Source: JAOSJT01 sp035362335
Lineage (GTDB): Bacteria > Bacteroidota > Ignavibacteria > SZUA-365
Length of the DNA: 64,000 nucleotides
Assembly (NCBI GenBank): GCA_035362335.1
Contig: DAOSDL010000002.1
Location: 62,001-126,000 of the forward strand
Reading direction: 5' to 3'
The position numbers and the translations under genes are program-made. Below are positions 53,153-61,471 of the stretch, in pieces. Every line of letters begins with the position of its first letter. Position 1 is the first letter of the stretch. Below the pieces are notes generated by a model. That model saw nothing but the letters and a program-made list of their open reading frames with translations, was not told where the DNA came from and searched no databases.

Positions 53153-53551
53153 ATGTCAGACAACACCACCCGCAACCTGCTCATCGGTTTCCTCTCCGGT
53201 GCCGTCGTCGGCGGAGTCATCGCGCTGCTGTACGCCCCCAAGCCGGGCAAAGAATTGCGCTCCGACCTCAAGCGCAAAGGCGGCGAACTCGCGGAGGACA
53301 TCGAGGAATACTTGCAGGAAGCCCAGGACAAGGCGCGCACGCTGATCAACGAAGGCAAGGAAAAATCCTCCGCCTTGATCACCGACGCCAAGCGCAAGGC
53401 CGACAGTCTGCTGCAGGACGCCGAGCACATTCTCAGTGATGCGCGTTCGCGCGTGTCCGAAGAAGGCTCGCGCCTTAAAACCGCGGTCAAGGCCGGCATC
53501 GACACCTACAAGCAGGAAGTGGAAAAACCCGCCTCCGACACGCAGGCCTGA
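53153..53551 (+). CDS. YtxH-domain membrane stress protein
   Basis: 132 residues. A single membrane helix (LLIGFLSGAVVGGVIALLYAP, about 9-28) with the family's Gly-rich turn, then KPGKELRSDLKRKGGELAEDIEEY and a long charged coiled coil. The G-x-L-x-A-P-K-x-G-x-E-x-R pattern is the YtxH domain (general-stress protein). Gap to the HIT gene 17 bp. Function unknown; expected in the membrane with a cytoplasmic coiled coil. Confidence 0.85.
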   Translation: MSDNTTRNLLIGFLSGAVVGGVIALLYAPKPGKELRSDLKRKGGELAEDIEEYLQEAQDKARTLINEGKEKSSALITDAKRKADSLLQDAEHILSDARSRVSEEGSRLKTAVKAGIDTYKQEVEKPASDTQA

Positions 53552-53568
53552 ATTTCACTGCATCCGAC

Positions 53569-53603
53569 GCCGCCTTTCGCCTCACCTTGAGGCCGGAGGC
53601 GGC
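53569..53603. other. hairpin between ytxH-like and DUF948-like genes
   Basis: GCCGCC (53569-53574) pairs with GGCGGC (53598-53603) and inside it GCCTC pairs with GAGGC. No U-run follows on the plus strand, so an attenuator or mRNA-stabilising stem is likelier than a terminator. Confidence 0.4.
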
Positions 53604-53638
53604 CATTATTATGGAGTAACCCGAGAGGAGAAACGCAC

Positions 53639-54031
53639 ATGGAGACCGTACAGGACATTGCCTGGATCGCCTTACTGCTCAGCGGCGTGGTGCTGGTCGT
53701 TGTCGTGATCACCGTGCTCCTCCGACTGCGCAACAGCATTGATGTGCTGTTGCAGGAAATTCAGCGCTTCGGGCAACGCACCGAACCCATTCTCGACAAG
53801 CTCGAGGCCGTGGCCACCAAAACCGAGGAAGCTCTCACGATGATCACCGAAAATCGTGAGGCGCTGCGCCAGGCCACAGACAACCTCCGCACGGTCACCG
53901 CCAACATCCGCAGACTCGAAACAACGCTGCAGGAGCAGATCGAGCCCGTGGTGGTGGGTGTGGCCAGCCGCCTGGCCGGCATTCGCAACGGTATCGCGGC
54001 CTTTCTCGACACGTTGAGAAAGCGGCGATGA
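53639..54031 (+). CDS. DUF948-like membrane-anchored coiled-coil protein
   Basis: 130 residues. One N-terminal membrane helix (about 8-28: AWIALLLSGVVLVVVVITVLL), then heptad-rich sequence ILDKLEAVATKTEEALTMI through LETTLQEQIEPVVVGVASRLAGI. This matches DUF948/YtxG-type proteins, often encoded beside YtxH as here. Role unknown; possibly a paired envelope-stress component. The UbiA gene overlaps its stop by 4 bp (ATGA). Confidence 0.75.
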   Translation: METVQDIAWIALLLSGVVLVVVVITVLLRLRNSIDVLLQEIQRFGQRTEPILDKLEAVATKTEEALTMITENREALRQATDNLRTVTANIRRLETTLQEQIEPVVVGVASRLAGIRNGIAAFLDTLRKRR

Positions 54032-54939
54032 GCACGCCAACAGTCGCTCCTTCCGTACGTCCGTCGCTCCCTGCGATGCTGCTGCGGACCATGCGTCCGA
54101 AGCAGTGGATCAAGAACCTCTTTGTGCTCTCGCCGTTGATGTTCTCGCAACATCTCTTCGAGTTGAGCACCCTGCTGCTCAGTCTCGCGGGCTTCGCGGT
54201 ATTTTCGCTCACCGCCAGCGCCATTTACCTGGTCAACGACATATTCGACGCGCGCACCGACCGCCTGCATCCCGTGAAGGCGAAGCGTCCCATCGCCTCG
54301 GGCGCGCTGGGTTTGCCCGCTGCCTGGACGACTGCTTTGCTGCTTGGCGCCCTCGCGCTCGCGCTGGCCCTGCTCGTGGGCGGCGATCTGGCAATAGTGA
54401 TCGGCGCGTATCTCGCCATGAACCTGGTGTACTCCGCCTTTCTCAAGCGCGCGGTGATTATCGATGTGATGACCATTGCCGCATCCTTCGTGCTGCGCAT
54501 CGTGGCGGGCGCGGTGGTAATCGACGTGCCCATGTCCGAATGGCTGCTGATCTGCACCTCGCTTCTCGCGCTGTTTCTTGGATTCAGCAAGCGTCGGCAC
54601 GAGATCACGGTGCTCGAGGAAGACGCGCATATTCACCGTCCGGTGCTGCTGGAATACAACACATACTTCCTGGACCAGATGATATCGCTGGTCACCGCGT
54701 CAACGCTGATCTGCTACATTCTGTACACCGTGGCCGACGACACGGTGTTGAAATTCGGATCGAAGAATCTTCTGCTCACCACACCCTTTGTGCTCTATGG
54801 ACTGTTCCGCTACCTGTATCTGGTGCATCAGCGCAACACGGGGGGCGATCCCACTTCGGAATTCCTTTCCGACAAACCGCTCGTGCTGAACGTGGTGCTC
54901 TGGGCCGCGAGCGTGGTACTCATCATTTATTTCCGGTAG
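54028..54939 (+). CDS. UbiA prenyltransferase, decaprenyl-phosphate phosphoribosyltransferase-like
   Basis: 303 residues, about 8-9 membrane helices. First Asp-rich motif NDIFDARTDRLHPVKAKRP (about 71-89) and a second region, SKRRHEITVLEE (about 188-199). The wording MRPKQWIKNLFVLSPLMFS near the start resembles DPPR synthase (Rv3806c-like), which transfers phosphoribose-5-P to a polyprenyl phosphate to make arabinose or other lipid-linked donors; UbiA members also make quinones. No arabinan genes are in the window, so the acceptor is uncertain. Follows DUF948-like gene and precedes DUF362 by 6 bp. Confidence 0.85.
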   Translation: MSTPTVAPSVRPSLPAMLLRTMRPKQWIKNLFVLSPLMFSQHLFELSTLLLSLAGFAVFSLTASAIYLVNDIFDARTDRLHPVKAKRPIASGALGLPAAWTTALLLGALALALALLVGGDLAIVIGAYLAMNLVYSAFLKRAVIIDVMTIAASFVLRIVAGAVVIDVPMSEWLLICTSLLALFLGFSKRRHEITVLEEDAHIHRPVLLEYNTYFLDQMISLVTASTLICYILYTVADDTVLKFGSKNLLLTTPFVLYGLFRYLYLVHQRNTGGDPTSEFLSDKPLVLNVVLWAASVVLIIYFR

Positions 54940-54945
54940 TTTCCC

Positions 54946-56064
54946 ATGCGCAGCAAAGTCGCCGTTCTCCATACCACACCCGCCACCGTCCTGCAGGATT
55001 ACATCCGCCTCGCCGAGCTGGCAGGCATGCGCGAGGCACTGGATCCCTCGGCAACAACCATTCTCAAGGACAACATTTCCTGGCATTTCCCCTTTCCCGG
55101 TGCCAACACAACGCCGTGGCAGCTCGAGGCCACCATACTCGCCCTGCGCGAGGCGGGCTGCATGGACATCACCTGCGTGCAGAATAAAACCGTGGTGACC
55201 GACGCCTTCAAGGGAGAGGATCTCAACGGCTACGTTCCCATTTTCCGGCATTACGACATTCCCGTGCTTTTCAATTTCAAGGACGAGGACATGTCCTGGG
55301 TGCGCTACGAACCCAAGGCCGACATGCTGGTGCTGCCGCGTATCTATCCCGAGGGCATTTACATACCGGATTATTTTTTCGGTAAAAACATCGTGCACCT
55401 ACCCACGGTGAAATGCCACATCTACACCACCACCACCGGAGCGATGAAAAATGCCTTCGGCGGATTATTGAACACCAAGCGGCATTACACGCACTCGTGG
55501 ATTCATGAAACGCTGGTGGATTTGCTCGCCATTCAGAAGGAAATCCACTCCGGCTTGTTCGCCATCATGGACGGCACCACGGCGGGAAACGGCCCCGGTC
55601 CGCGCACGATGTATCCGGAAATCAAAAACGTGATTCTGGCCAGTTCCGACCAGGTGGCCATCGATGCAGTGGCCGCGAAAATGATGGGCTTCGATCCCCT
55701 CGCCGATCTCGCCTATGTGCGCCTCGCGCATGACAAAGGCCTGGGCGTGGGCGATACACGCGACATCGAAATCGTGGGCGACGATATATCCAACGAACAG
55801 TGGGGCTTCGAGGTGGGCGACAACGGCGCGAGCCGCATTGGCGATATCATGTGGTTCGGTCCGCTCAAGGGCTTGCAGAAGCTCTTTTTCCACACGCCGC
55901 TGGTGCACGCGTTTGTGGCGGGTTCGGAAATCTACCACGACTACTACCGCTGGCCGCTCAAGGACAGGAAGACGTTCGAGAAATGGCTGGGGAGCACGGC
56001 CTGGGGCGGGCTGTTCCGCGACTATCGCGCGCACGGCATCCATCCGTCGGCGCTGGGCGGCTGA
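54946..56064 (+). CDS. DUF362 domain protein
   Basis: 372 residues. DUF362 segments: GCMDITCVQNKTVVTDAF (about 65-84), NIVHLPTVKCHIYTTTTGAMKN and FGGLL(about 145-175), GLFAIMDGTTAGNGPGPRTM (about 205-225) and VILASSDQVAIDAVAAKMMGFDP. The HLPTVKCHxxTxxTGAMKN pattern defines the family, but no 4Fe-4S ferredoxin domain is fused, as it is in many relatives. Function unknown. It is the last gene of the plus-strand run, 6 bp from UbiA, and converges with the receiver-kinase gene. A hairpin lies after the stop. Confidence 0.85.
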   Translation: MRSKVAVLHTTPATVLQDYIRLAELAGMREALDPSATTILKDNISWHFPFPGANTTPWQLEATILALREAGCMDITCVQNKTVVTDAFKGEDLNGYVPIFRHYDIPVLFNFKDEDMSWVRYEPKADMLVLPRIYPEGIYIPDYFFGKNIVHLPTVKCHIYTTTTGAMKNAFGGLLNTKRHYTHSWIHETLVDLLAIQKEIHSGLFAIMDGTTAGNGPGPRTMYPEIKNVILASSDQVAIDAVAAKMMGFDPLADLAYVRLAHDKGLGVGDTRDIEIVGDDISNEQWGFEVGDNGASRIGDIMWFGPLKGLQKLFFHTPLVHAFVAGSEIYHDYYRWPLKDRKTFEKWLGSTAWGGLFRDYRAHGIHPSALGG

Positions 56065-56076
56065 GAGGCGACGCGT

Positions 56077-56097
56077 CCAGCGGATCGGCTCCGCTGG
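56077..56097. terminator. hairpin between convergent DUF362 and receiver-kinase genes
   Basis: CCAGCGGA (56077-56084) pairs with TCCGCTGG (56090-56097) around a 5-nt loop. No U-run either side, so it may serve both strands only weakly. Confidence 0.4.
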
Positions 56098-56100
56098 CGG

Positions 56101-57195
56101 TCACACCATTTGCAGACTGAAGGAGAAAATGCTGCCTCGTCCCGGTTCGGACGAGACGTGCAATGATCCGCCGTGCAGGGAAATCAACTCCTTGCAGAGA
56201 GTCAGTCCCAGACCCGTTCCCTTTTCCTTTTCCGTTCCCGGCGTACTTTTCGTTTTCGCAATATCGAACAACGAGGCGACAGTGGCGCTGCTCATGCCCA
56301 CACCCGTGTCGATCACGGAGATGTTGAGCGTGCTATCGCCCGCGCTGGCGTTGGCAGCAACGATCACGCTACCGCCTCGCGGTGTGTATTTGATCGCATT
56401 TTGTACCAGATTGCGCAGCACCGTGCCGATAATCTGCGGATCGGCATGTACCTGGATGTGCACATCGCCGGTGAACTCCAGGGTGATGGATTTCTGCGCC
56501 GCCTGTGTCTGCAATAGACCGGCGATGGGATCGATGATGTCGGCCATGGGAACTTCCGCCATAGCAACGGCGATAGTACCGATTTGGATGCGCGACCAGT
56601 CCAGAAGATTTTCCAGCAGGCGGTACACACCGCGGCCGGTGTTGCGCATTTCCTGCATCAGCGGCAGCATGTCTTCACGGCTCACCTCATCGAGGTTGTC
56701 GCTTAAATACTCCGAAATGCTCATGAAGCTGCCGATGGGACCACGCAGATCGTGTGCGATGATGGAGAAGAATTTATCCTTGTCGAACAATGCCTTTGCC
56801 AGCGCCTCGCGCGAGCGCTTGAGTTCCACATGTACATGCACGCGGGCCAGCAATTCGAGGCGGTTGAAGGGCTTGGTGATGTAGTCCACCGCGCCCATTT
56901 CCAGTCCGCGCAGTATATCGCCGGTATCGGTTTTCGCCGTCACGAACACGATGGGGATGTCGCGCGCGCCAGGCAGCGCCTTGATGCGGCGGCAGGTTTC
57001 GAAGCCATCCATACCGGGCATCATGATGTCGAGCAGAATGAGATCGGGGAGCACATTCTCCAGAATCATCAGGGCCTGTGTACCGCTCGTGGCCACCGCC
57101 ACGTCGTACTCCTCTTCGCGCAGGAAATTCCCGAGAACCTGGATGTTCTTCGTGACATCGTCGACGACGAGTATGAGCGGACGGGACGTATTCAT
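56101..57195 (-). CDS. receiver-histidine kinase partner of the propeller sensor
   Basis: 364 residues. Receiver (about 5-120) with acceptor Asp56 in LILLDIMMPGMDG and Lys in TKPFN, a short coiled linker (about 122-140), HisKA with His148 in SIIAHDLRGPIGSF, HATPase with LRNLVQNAIKYT, DTGVGMSSATVASLF and GTGLGLTLCKEL. No membrane segment. The gene is 20 bp downstream of the propeller kinase, so the two are one operon: the propeller kinase probably phosphorylates Asp56, which switches this kinase. The same domain order appears at 37197-38480. Confidence 0.88.
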   Translation of the reverse strand: MNTSRPLILVVDDVTKNIQVLGNFLREEEYDVAVATSGTQALMILENVLPDLILLDIMMPGMDGFETCRRIKALPGARDIPIVFVTAKTDTGDILRGLEMGAVDYITKPFNRLELLARVHVHVELKRSREALAKALFDKDKFFSIIAHDLRGPIGSFMSISEYLSDNLDEVSREDMLPLMQEMRNTGRGVYRLLENLLDWSRIQIGTIAVAMAEVPMADIIDPIAGLLQTQAAQKSITLEFTGDVHIQVHADPQIIGTVLRNLVQNAIKYTPRGGSVIVAANASAGDSTLNISVIDTGVGMSSATVASLFDIAKTKSTPGTEKEKGTGLGLTLCKELISLHGGSLHVSSEPGRGSIFSFSLQMV

Positions 57196-57215
57196 GATAT
57201 GCCTGGGGAGATTGT

Positions 57216-60200
57216 TCAATCGATCGTGTTGATGGAGGCATCGACTATGGAGCGCAGGCGGCGATGCTCTTTCTCGAAGTGATCCAATGTATGCGGCAGT
57301 TTGTCCATATCAAAACTGCCGACCTCGCGGAGCAGCTTTTCGCTCCATGAAAGCAGCGGTTGATACTGCGCATCGCGTGCCAGCGCGGCGATGGTTTCGC
57401 CGAAGCGCTGGATTTCCTGCAGCACGTAGCGGTTGCGCAATGCGAGCCACTGCTGCCGCTGCTCGCTGTCAATGCTGTGCAGCAGCGAGCGGTACGCCGC
57501 ACGTTGCGCGCCATCCAGCGGCATCGCAAGCTCCGCGGCGTCTTCGACGGGGACTTCGGCGTCGCCGGTGTCGGTATCCTCCGCGGGATGCGCCGCCACG
57601 ATGTGGGGTTCTTCAGCAACCGTGATGCGCGGAAACTCCAGAATGAAGCGGCTGCCGCTGCCCACCTCGCTCTCGACCCGAATCGCGCCGCCCATGATTT
57701 CCACCAGACGCCGCGTAATCGCCAGACCCAGACCCGTGCCGCCACCGGCCTTGTTGGCCGAGCGTGTGCCCTGCTGGAAGGGCTCGAATATCCTGTCGAG
57801 CAACGCGGGTGGAATGCCGCTGCCGCTGTCCTCGACCGTGATGTGCAATGTGCATTGCTCGCCATCGATATCCGTGGCCGTTACATGCACGGTGACATGA
57901 CCTGTGGCCGTGAACTTCACCGCATTGCCCACGAGGTTGAGCAGGATTTGCCGAATGCGTACCTCGTCGAGCAACAGGCGCGCGGGCAGTTCCTCGCCCA
58001 CGGTGCAGGACAGGCTCACCGGCTTGTCGCGCACCGACCATTCGAACAGGCGCAGTACTTCACGCGCGATCACGCGCAGATCGGTGCTGCCGTAGCTCAG
58101 CTCCATGTGCCCGGCCTCGATTTTCGAGAGATCGAGGATGTCGTTGATCAACTGCAGCAGCGTGTTGCCGCTGAGGTAAATGGATTCGAGATGATCGCGC
58201 AGCGAAGGTTCCTGCACCTTGGCGCGCAGCAATTCGGTGAAGCCGAGGATGGCATTCATCGGCGTGCGGATTTCGTGGCTCATGTGTGCGAGGAATTCCG
58301 TTTTCACGGCATTGGCGCGCGATGCCTCTTCCTCTGCGAGGCGACGCTGCTCGATTTCGCGCATGAGTTGCTCGTTGGCCTGTGTCAGACGCAGCGTGCG
58401 TTCCTCAACCAACAAGGCGAGCCGCCGCTCCTGCGCCTGAATGGCGGCGACGCGCCAGCGGTACACGCCCAGTATCACCAGTACGAGCACAATGAACATC
58501 ACGATGCGGAACCACCAGGTCTCGTACAGCGCGGGCATCACCACCACGAACAAGCGCGTCCCCTGCTCATTCCACACTTCGTCGTTGTTCGAACCCTGAA
58601 TGTGAATTTCCCACGTCCCCACCGGCAATCCCGCCAGCAGCACTTCGTGATTGCTTCCGAGTTCCTCCCAGTGATTGCGCAGGCCGGGAATGCGGTAGCG
58701 GAATTGATTCTGCTCGGTACGATAGAAATTCAGCGCGGCGAAAGCGACGGTGAGTTGCGGACTCCCCGGTTCCACCACCAGCGTGTCGCCATCGAACCAC
58801 TCGCGCTCGACGGTGCGCGATCCGAGCCGCACCTGCGTCACGACCACGGGCGGCACGGTGTTGTTCCGGCGGATTTCACTGGGGTGAAACCAGGTCACGC
58901 CGTTCACCCCGCCGAAATACATCGTGCCATCGCCATGCCGGAACCACGCGGCTCCGTTGAATTCGTTGCCCTGCAAACCATCATCCACTGTGAAGGCTGC
59001 CAGCACCCCGCCCTGCGGATGCACCAGCGCCAAACCCTTGTTGGTGCTGATCCAGAAGCGCCCGGCCTCGTCCTCCAGAATCGCGTACACAGTGTTGTTC
59101 GGCAATCCCTCGCTCGTGGTGTAGGTGGTGAACACGCCGCGCGTGCGATCAAAACGGCACAATCCGGCAGACGTTCCCAGCCAGAGTTGCCCGTTGCTGT
59201 CCTCATGAATGCAATACACGGTGTTGCCCGGTAGCGAAGTGCTGTCTCCGGGATCGTGGAGGAATTGCGTGCCATGCCGATGCTTCGCATCCAGCATCCA
59301 CAATCCTGTGCGATCACATCCGATCCACACCCAACCGCCACGATCCTGATACAGCGCACGCACGGCATCGCGCCCGCTGGCGGCGTCGTTGCGGAATAAT
59401 TCTATGTGACTCATCGCTCCACCGCGCGCTTCGAGCACGGTGATGCCGCGTTCGCTGCCTATCCATACCGCGCCGTCGCGCAGTGCATGCATGGAATGAA
59501 TGCGCGCTCCCCACACCGCGCCGGGCGTGCGGGTCTGCGCATGCCGCAGGCGGCTCACCCTTCCGCTGCGCGCGTCGAAACGATACACGCCGTCGCCTTC
59601 CGTGCCCAGCAACAGCGAGTTGCTTCGCGCAGGATCGGGCTGGATGACGTAAATGTTCATGTTCAGCGGATTGTCACCACCGCGCTGCTGGAATTGCGGA
59701 AAATTGGTGACCCGGTCATCGGGTCCCACGCGATTCAGTCCGCCGTAGCCGCCAACCCACAATGTTTTATCCGCCTCGACGTACATGCTGCGCACGCTCT
59801 GAAACGTGAGCGAATACACACCCATCCCCGTTTCACGAAGCAGATGGAAATTCTTGCTCACCGGCGAGGCGTAACTGATGCCCCTGCCGTTCAGGCCCAC
59901 CCAGATCACACCCTGCGCATCACGATACAGCGTCCGCAATCCATCGGCCGCCAGCGCTTCGGGCCTTCCCGCCGCATAGCGGACGCTGCGCAGCGCCTCG
60001 CTGCGCGTGTCGACGAGCATAAGACCGCTGGATTCCGATGCGCACCACAGCAGTCCCTGACTGTCTATCACCATCGCGTTGATGGCTGTAAAGCGATGTG
60101 GCCTATCGGCCAAGGTGGGAAAATTCAGCGCGCGCCAACTGCGGGCCCGCACGTCGTAGCGCAGGACGCGCCCGTTTTCCGTGCCAAACCAGACCACGGT

Positions 60201-60932
60201 ATCGCCCTGAACGGCGACGGACACGATCATGGTATCCTGCGCACGAAGGGTGGCGGGCAGCATAGTACGGCTCGTGCCGTTGCGCAAGTCGAACAATTCC
60301 ACTCCACTCCCACGCGTACACAGCCACATCGCGTTCGGACCAGCAGGCGCAATGGCGTTGATCACATCGCTGCGCAATCCCGAACGCGCATTGTCGTCAC
60401 GCGAGAAGCGTTTCCAACGTCCTTCCGAAGGTCGGTAGCGATACAGGCCGCTGCCATACGATGCCACCCACACGGCGCCTTCGCGATCCGTCAGCACGGC
60501 CGAAATGCCCTCGCGGCGCTCGGGAATACGCGAGGGAATCTGTATGGAATGCCTGCGAAAGTCGCCGCTGCGATGATGGTAGGAGAACAGTCCGTCGTCG
60601 GTCCCGATCCAGAGCTGCCCGCGTCCGTCGTCCGCGAGCGCGGTGATGATGGAATTCCCCAACGCGCTGCTGTCGCCCGCTCCGCCCCGAAACACGGTGA
60701 AGCGGTAGCCGTCGAAACGGTTCAACCCGTCGTTGGTGCCGAACCATAGAAAACCGCGATCATCCTGCGTGATCGCCCGCACGATACCCTGCGACAATCC
60801 ATGCTCGACCGTGTAGTGGTCGAAGCGCGGATTGTACGTCACACCGCCCCGTCCATTACGCTCCTGTGCATGCGCTGTCGCACAGCACAGCACGACTGCG
60901 ACAGTGCAAATGAAGCGCAACGACAAAGGCAT
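57216..60932 (-). CDS. two-component-propeller sensor histidine kinase (Reg_prop, Y_Y_Y, HisKA, HATPase)
   Basis: 1238 residues. Signal peptide (MPLSLRFICTVAVVLCCATA) then a periplasmic seven-bladed-type double propeller of Reg_prop repeats (for example DDRGFLWFGTNDGLNRFDGY, DDGRGQLWIGTDDGLFSY, EDSNGQLWLGTSAGLCRFD), a Y_Y_Y Ig-like domain (about 710-790), one membrane helix (about 805-825) and a kinase core with His886 in LAHMSHEIRTPMNAILGFTELL and HATPase GTGLGLAITRRLVEIMG. A C-terminal helical domain (LRNRYVLQEIQRFGETIAALA, then WSEKLLREVGSFDMDKLPHTLD) usually follows a receiver, but no receiver is here. Most propeller kinases sense polysaccharides or other large signals; ligand unknown. 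Downstream receiver-kinase gene likely takes the missing receiver's role. Confidence 0.9.
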   Translation of the reverse strand: MPLSLRFICTVAVVLCCATAHAQERNGRGGVTYNPRFDHYTVEHGLSQGIVRAITQDDRGFLWFGTNDGLNRFDGYRFTVFRGGAGDSSALGNSIITALADDGRGQLWIGTDDGLFSYHHRSGDFRRHSIQIPSRIPERREGISAVLTDREGAVWVASYGSGLYRYRPSEGRWKRFSRDDNARSGLRSDVINAIAPAGPNAMWLCTRGSGVELFDLRNGTSRTMLPATLRAQDTMIVSVAVQGDTVVWFGTENGRVLRYDVRARSWRALNFPTLADRPHRFTAINAMVIDSQGLLWCASESSGLMLVDTRSEALRSVRYAAGRPEALAADGLRTLYRDAQGVIWVGLNGRGISYASPVSKNFHLLRETGMGVYSLTFQSVRSMYVEADKTLWVGGYGGLNRVGPDDRVTNFPQFQQRGGDNPLNMNIYVIQPDPARSNSLLLGTEGDGVYRFDARSGRVSRLRHAQTRTPGAVWGARIHSMHALRDGAVWIGSERGITVLEARGGAMSHIELFRNDAASGRDAVRALYQDRGGWVWIGCDRTGLWMLDAKHRHGTQFLHDPGDSTSLPGNTVYCIHEDSNGQLWLGTSAGLCRFDRTRGVFTTYTTSEGLPNNTVYAILEDEAGRFWISTNKGLALVHPQGGVLAAFTVDDGLQGNEFNGAAWFRHGDGTMYFGGVNGVTWFHPSEIRRNNTVPPVVVTQVRLGSRTVEREWFDGDTLVVEPGSPQLTVAFAALNFYRTEQNQFRYRIPGLRNHWEELGSNHEVLLAGLPVGTWEIHIQGSNNDEVWNEQGTRLFVVVMPALYETWWFRIVMFIVLVLVILGVYRWRVAAIQAQERRLALLVEERTLRLTQANEQLMREIEQRRLAEEEASRANAVKTEFLAHMSHEIRTPMNAILGFTELLRAKVQEPSLRDHLESIYLSGNTLLQLINDILDLSKIEAGHMELSYGSTDLRVIAREVLRLFEWSVRDKPVSLSCTVGEELPARLLLDEVRIRQILLNLVGNAVKFTATGHVTVHVTATDIDGEQCTLHITVEDSGSGIPPALLDRIFEPFQQGTRSANKAGGGTGLGLAITRRLVEIMGGAIRVESEVGSGSRFILEFPRITVAEEPHIVAAHPAEDTDTGDAEVPVEDAAELAMPLDGAQRAAYRSLLHSIDSEQRQQWLALRNRYVLQEIQRFGETIAALARDAQYQPLLSWSEKLLREVGSFDMDKLPHTLDHFEKEHRRLRSIVDASINTID

Positions 60933-61424
60933 ACGGCTGGATCGGGCTGTGATGGAGGAACGAACTTGTACAAAATAGAACCTACGACTTTGGGAAAAAA
61001 CGGGGAAATGGTGAAAAATGTGAAAGGTACGCCTGAAACTGTCCCGAGAGCATCAGTCAGGCACAGCATGAGGTGGCTTCGGGCTCCCTCCCGATGTTCC
61101 AGAGCCCATGGAATCCCGTTCCGCACACAGGCGCGAGTGAGCGATGTAAATGCAGACAGCAATCCGTTGACGAGCGGATTGCAGCAGAATCGCAGGGATG
61201 TTCGCGGATTTCCACGATTCAGCTATGGAAATCCGCACGATCGGGGCTTCGATGCGCCCGTGATCGGGGCGCACAGTGCTCCGCAAAAACTCGCGCATTC
61301 CCGGCCACAGCACACGACCGATGCGGGACAGATGAAGCATTGCCCTTTTGCCAGACCCCACGGGATTGCCCGTCACCTCACGTCCCCCGCGCTCCACCAC
61401 GCGTGCTTCGAGCGGAATGCTACG
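60933..61424. other. intergenic region upstream of the propeller kinase
   Basis: 492 bp with no convincing gene. Open frames on both strands are GC-rich and lack start sites or homology. The segment contains the kinase promoter, which is likely close to 60940-61010 where the sequence is relatively AT-rich (AATAGAACCTACGACTTTGG). Confidence 0.5.
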
Positions 61425-61452
61425 ACAAAGGGCGGGAAAACCCGCCCTTTGT
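61425..61452 (-). terminator. hairpin after the MmgE/PrpD gene
   Basis: ACAAAGGGCGGG-AAAA-CCCGCCCTTTGT, a perfect 12-bp stem with a 4-nt loop. It starts 20 bp after the stop at 61472. There is no long U-run on the minus strand, so its strength is uncertain. Confidence 0.6.
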
Positions 61453-61471
61453 ACCCGAGTGCCGGAATTCC

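Noticed and set aside
57360..60749. Plus-strand frames of 624 and 447 codons opposite the propeller kinase
   Set aside because: Antisense shadows; the minus strand carries unmistakable propeller and kinase motifs.
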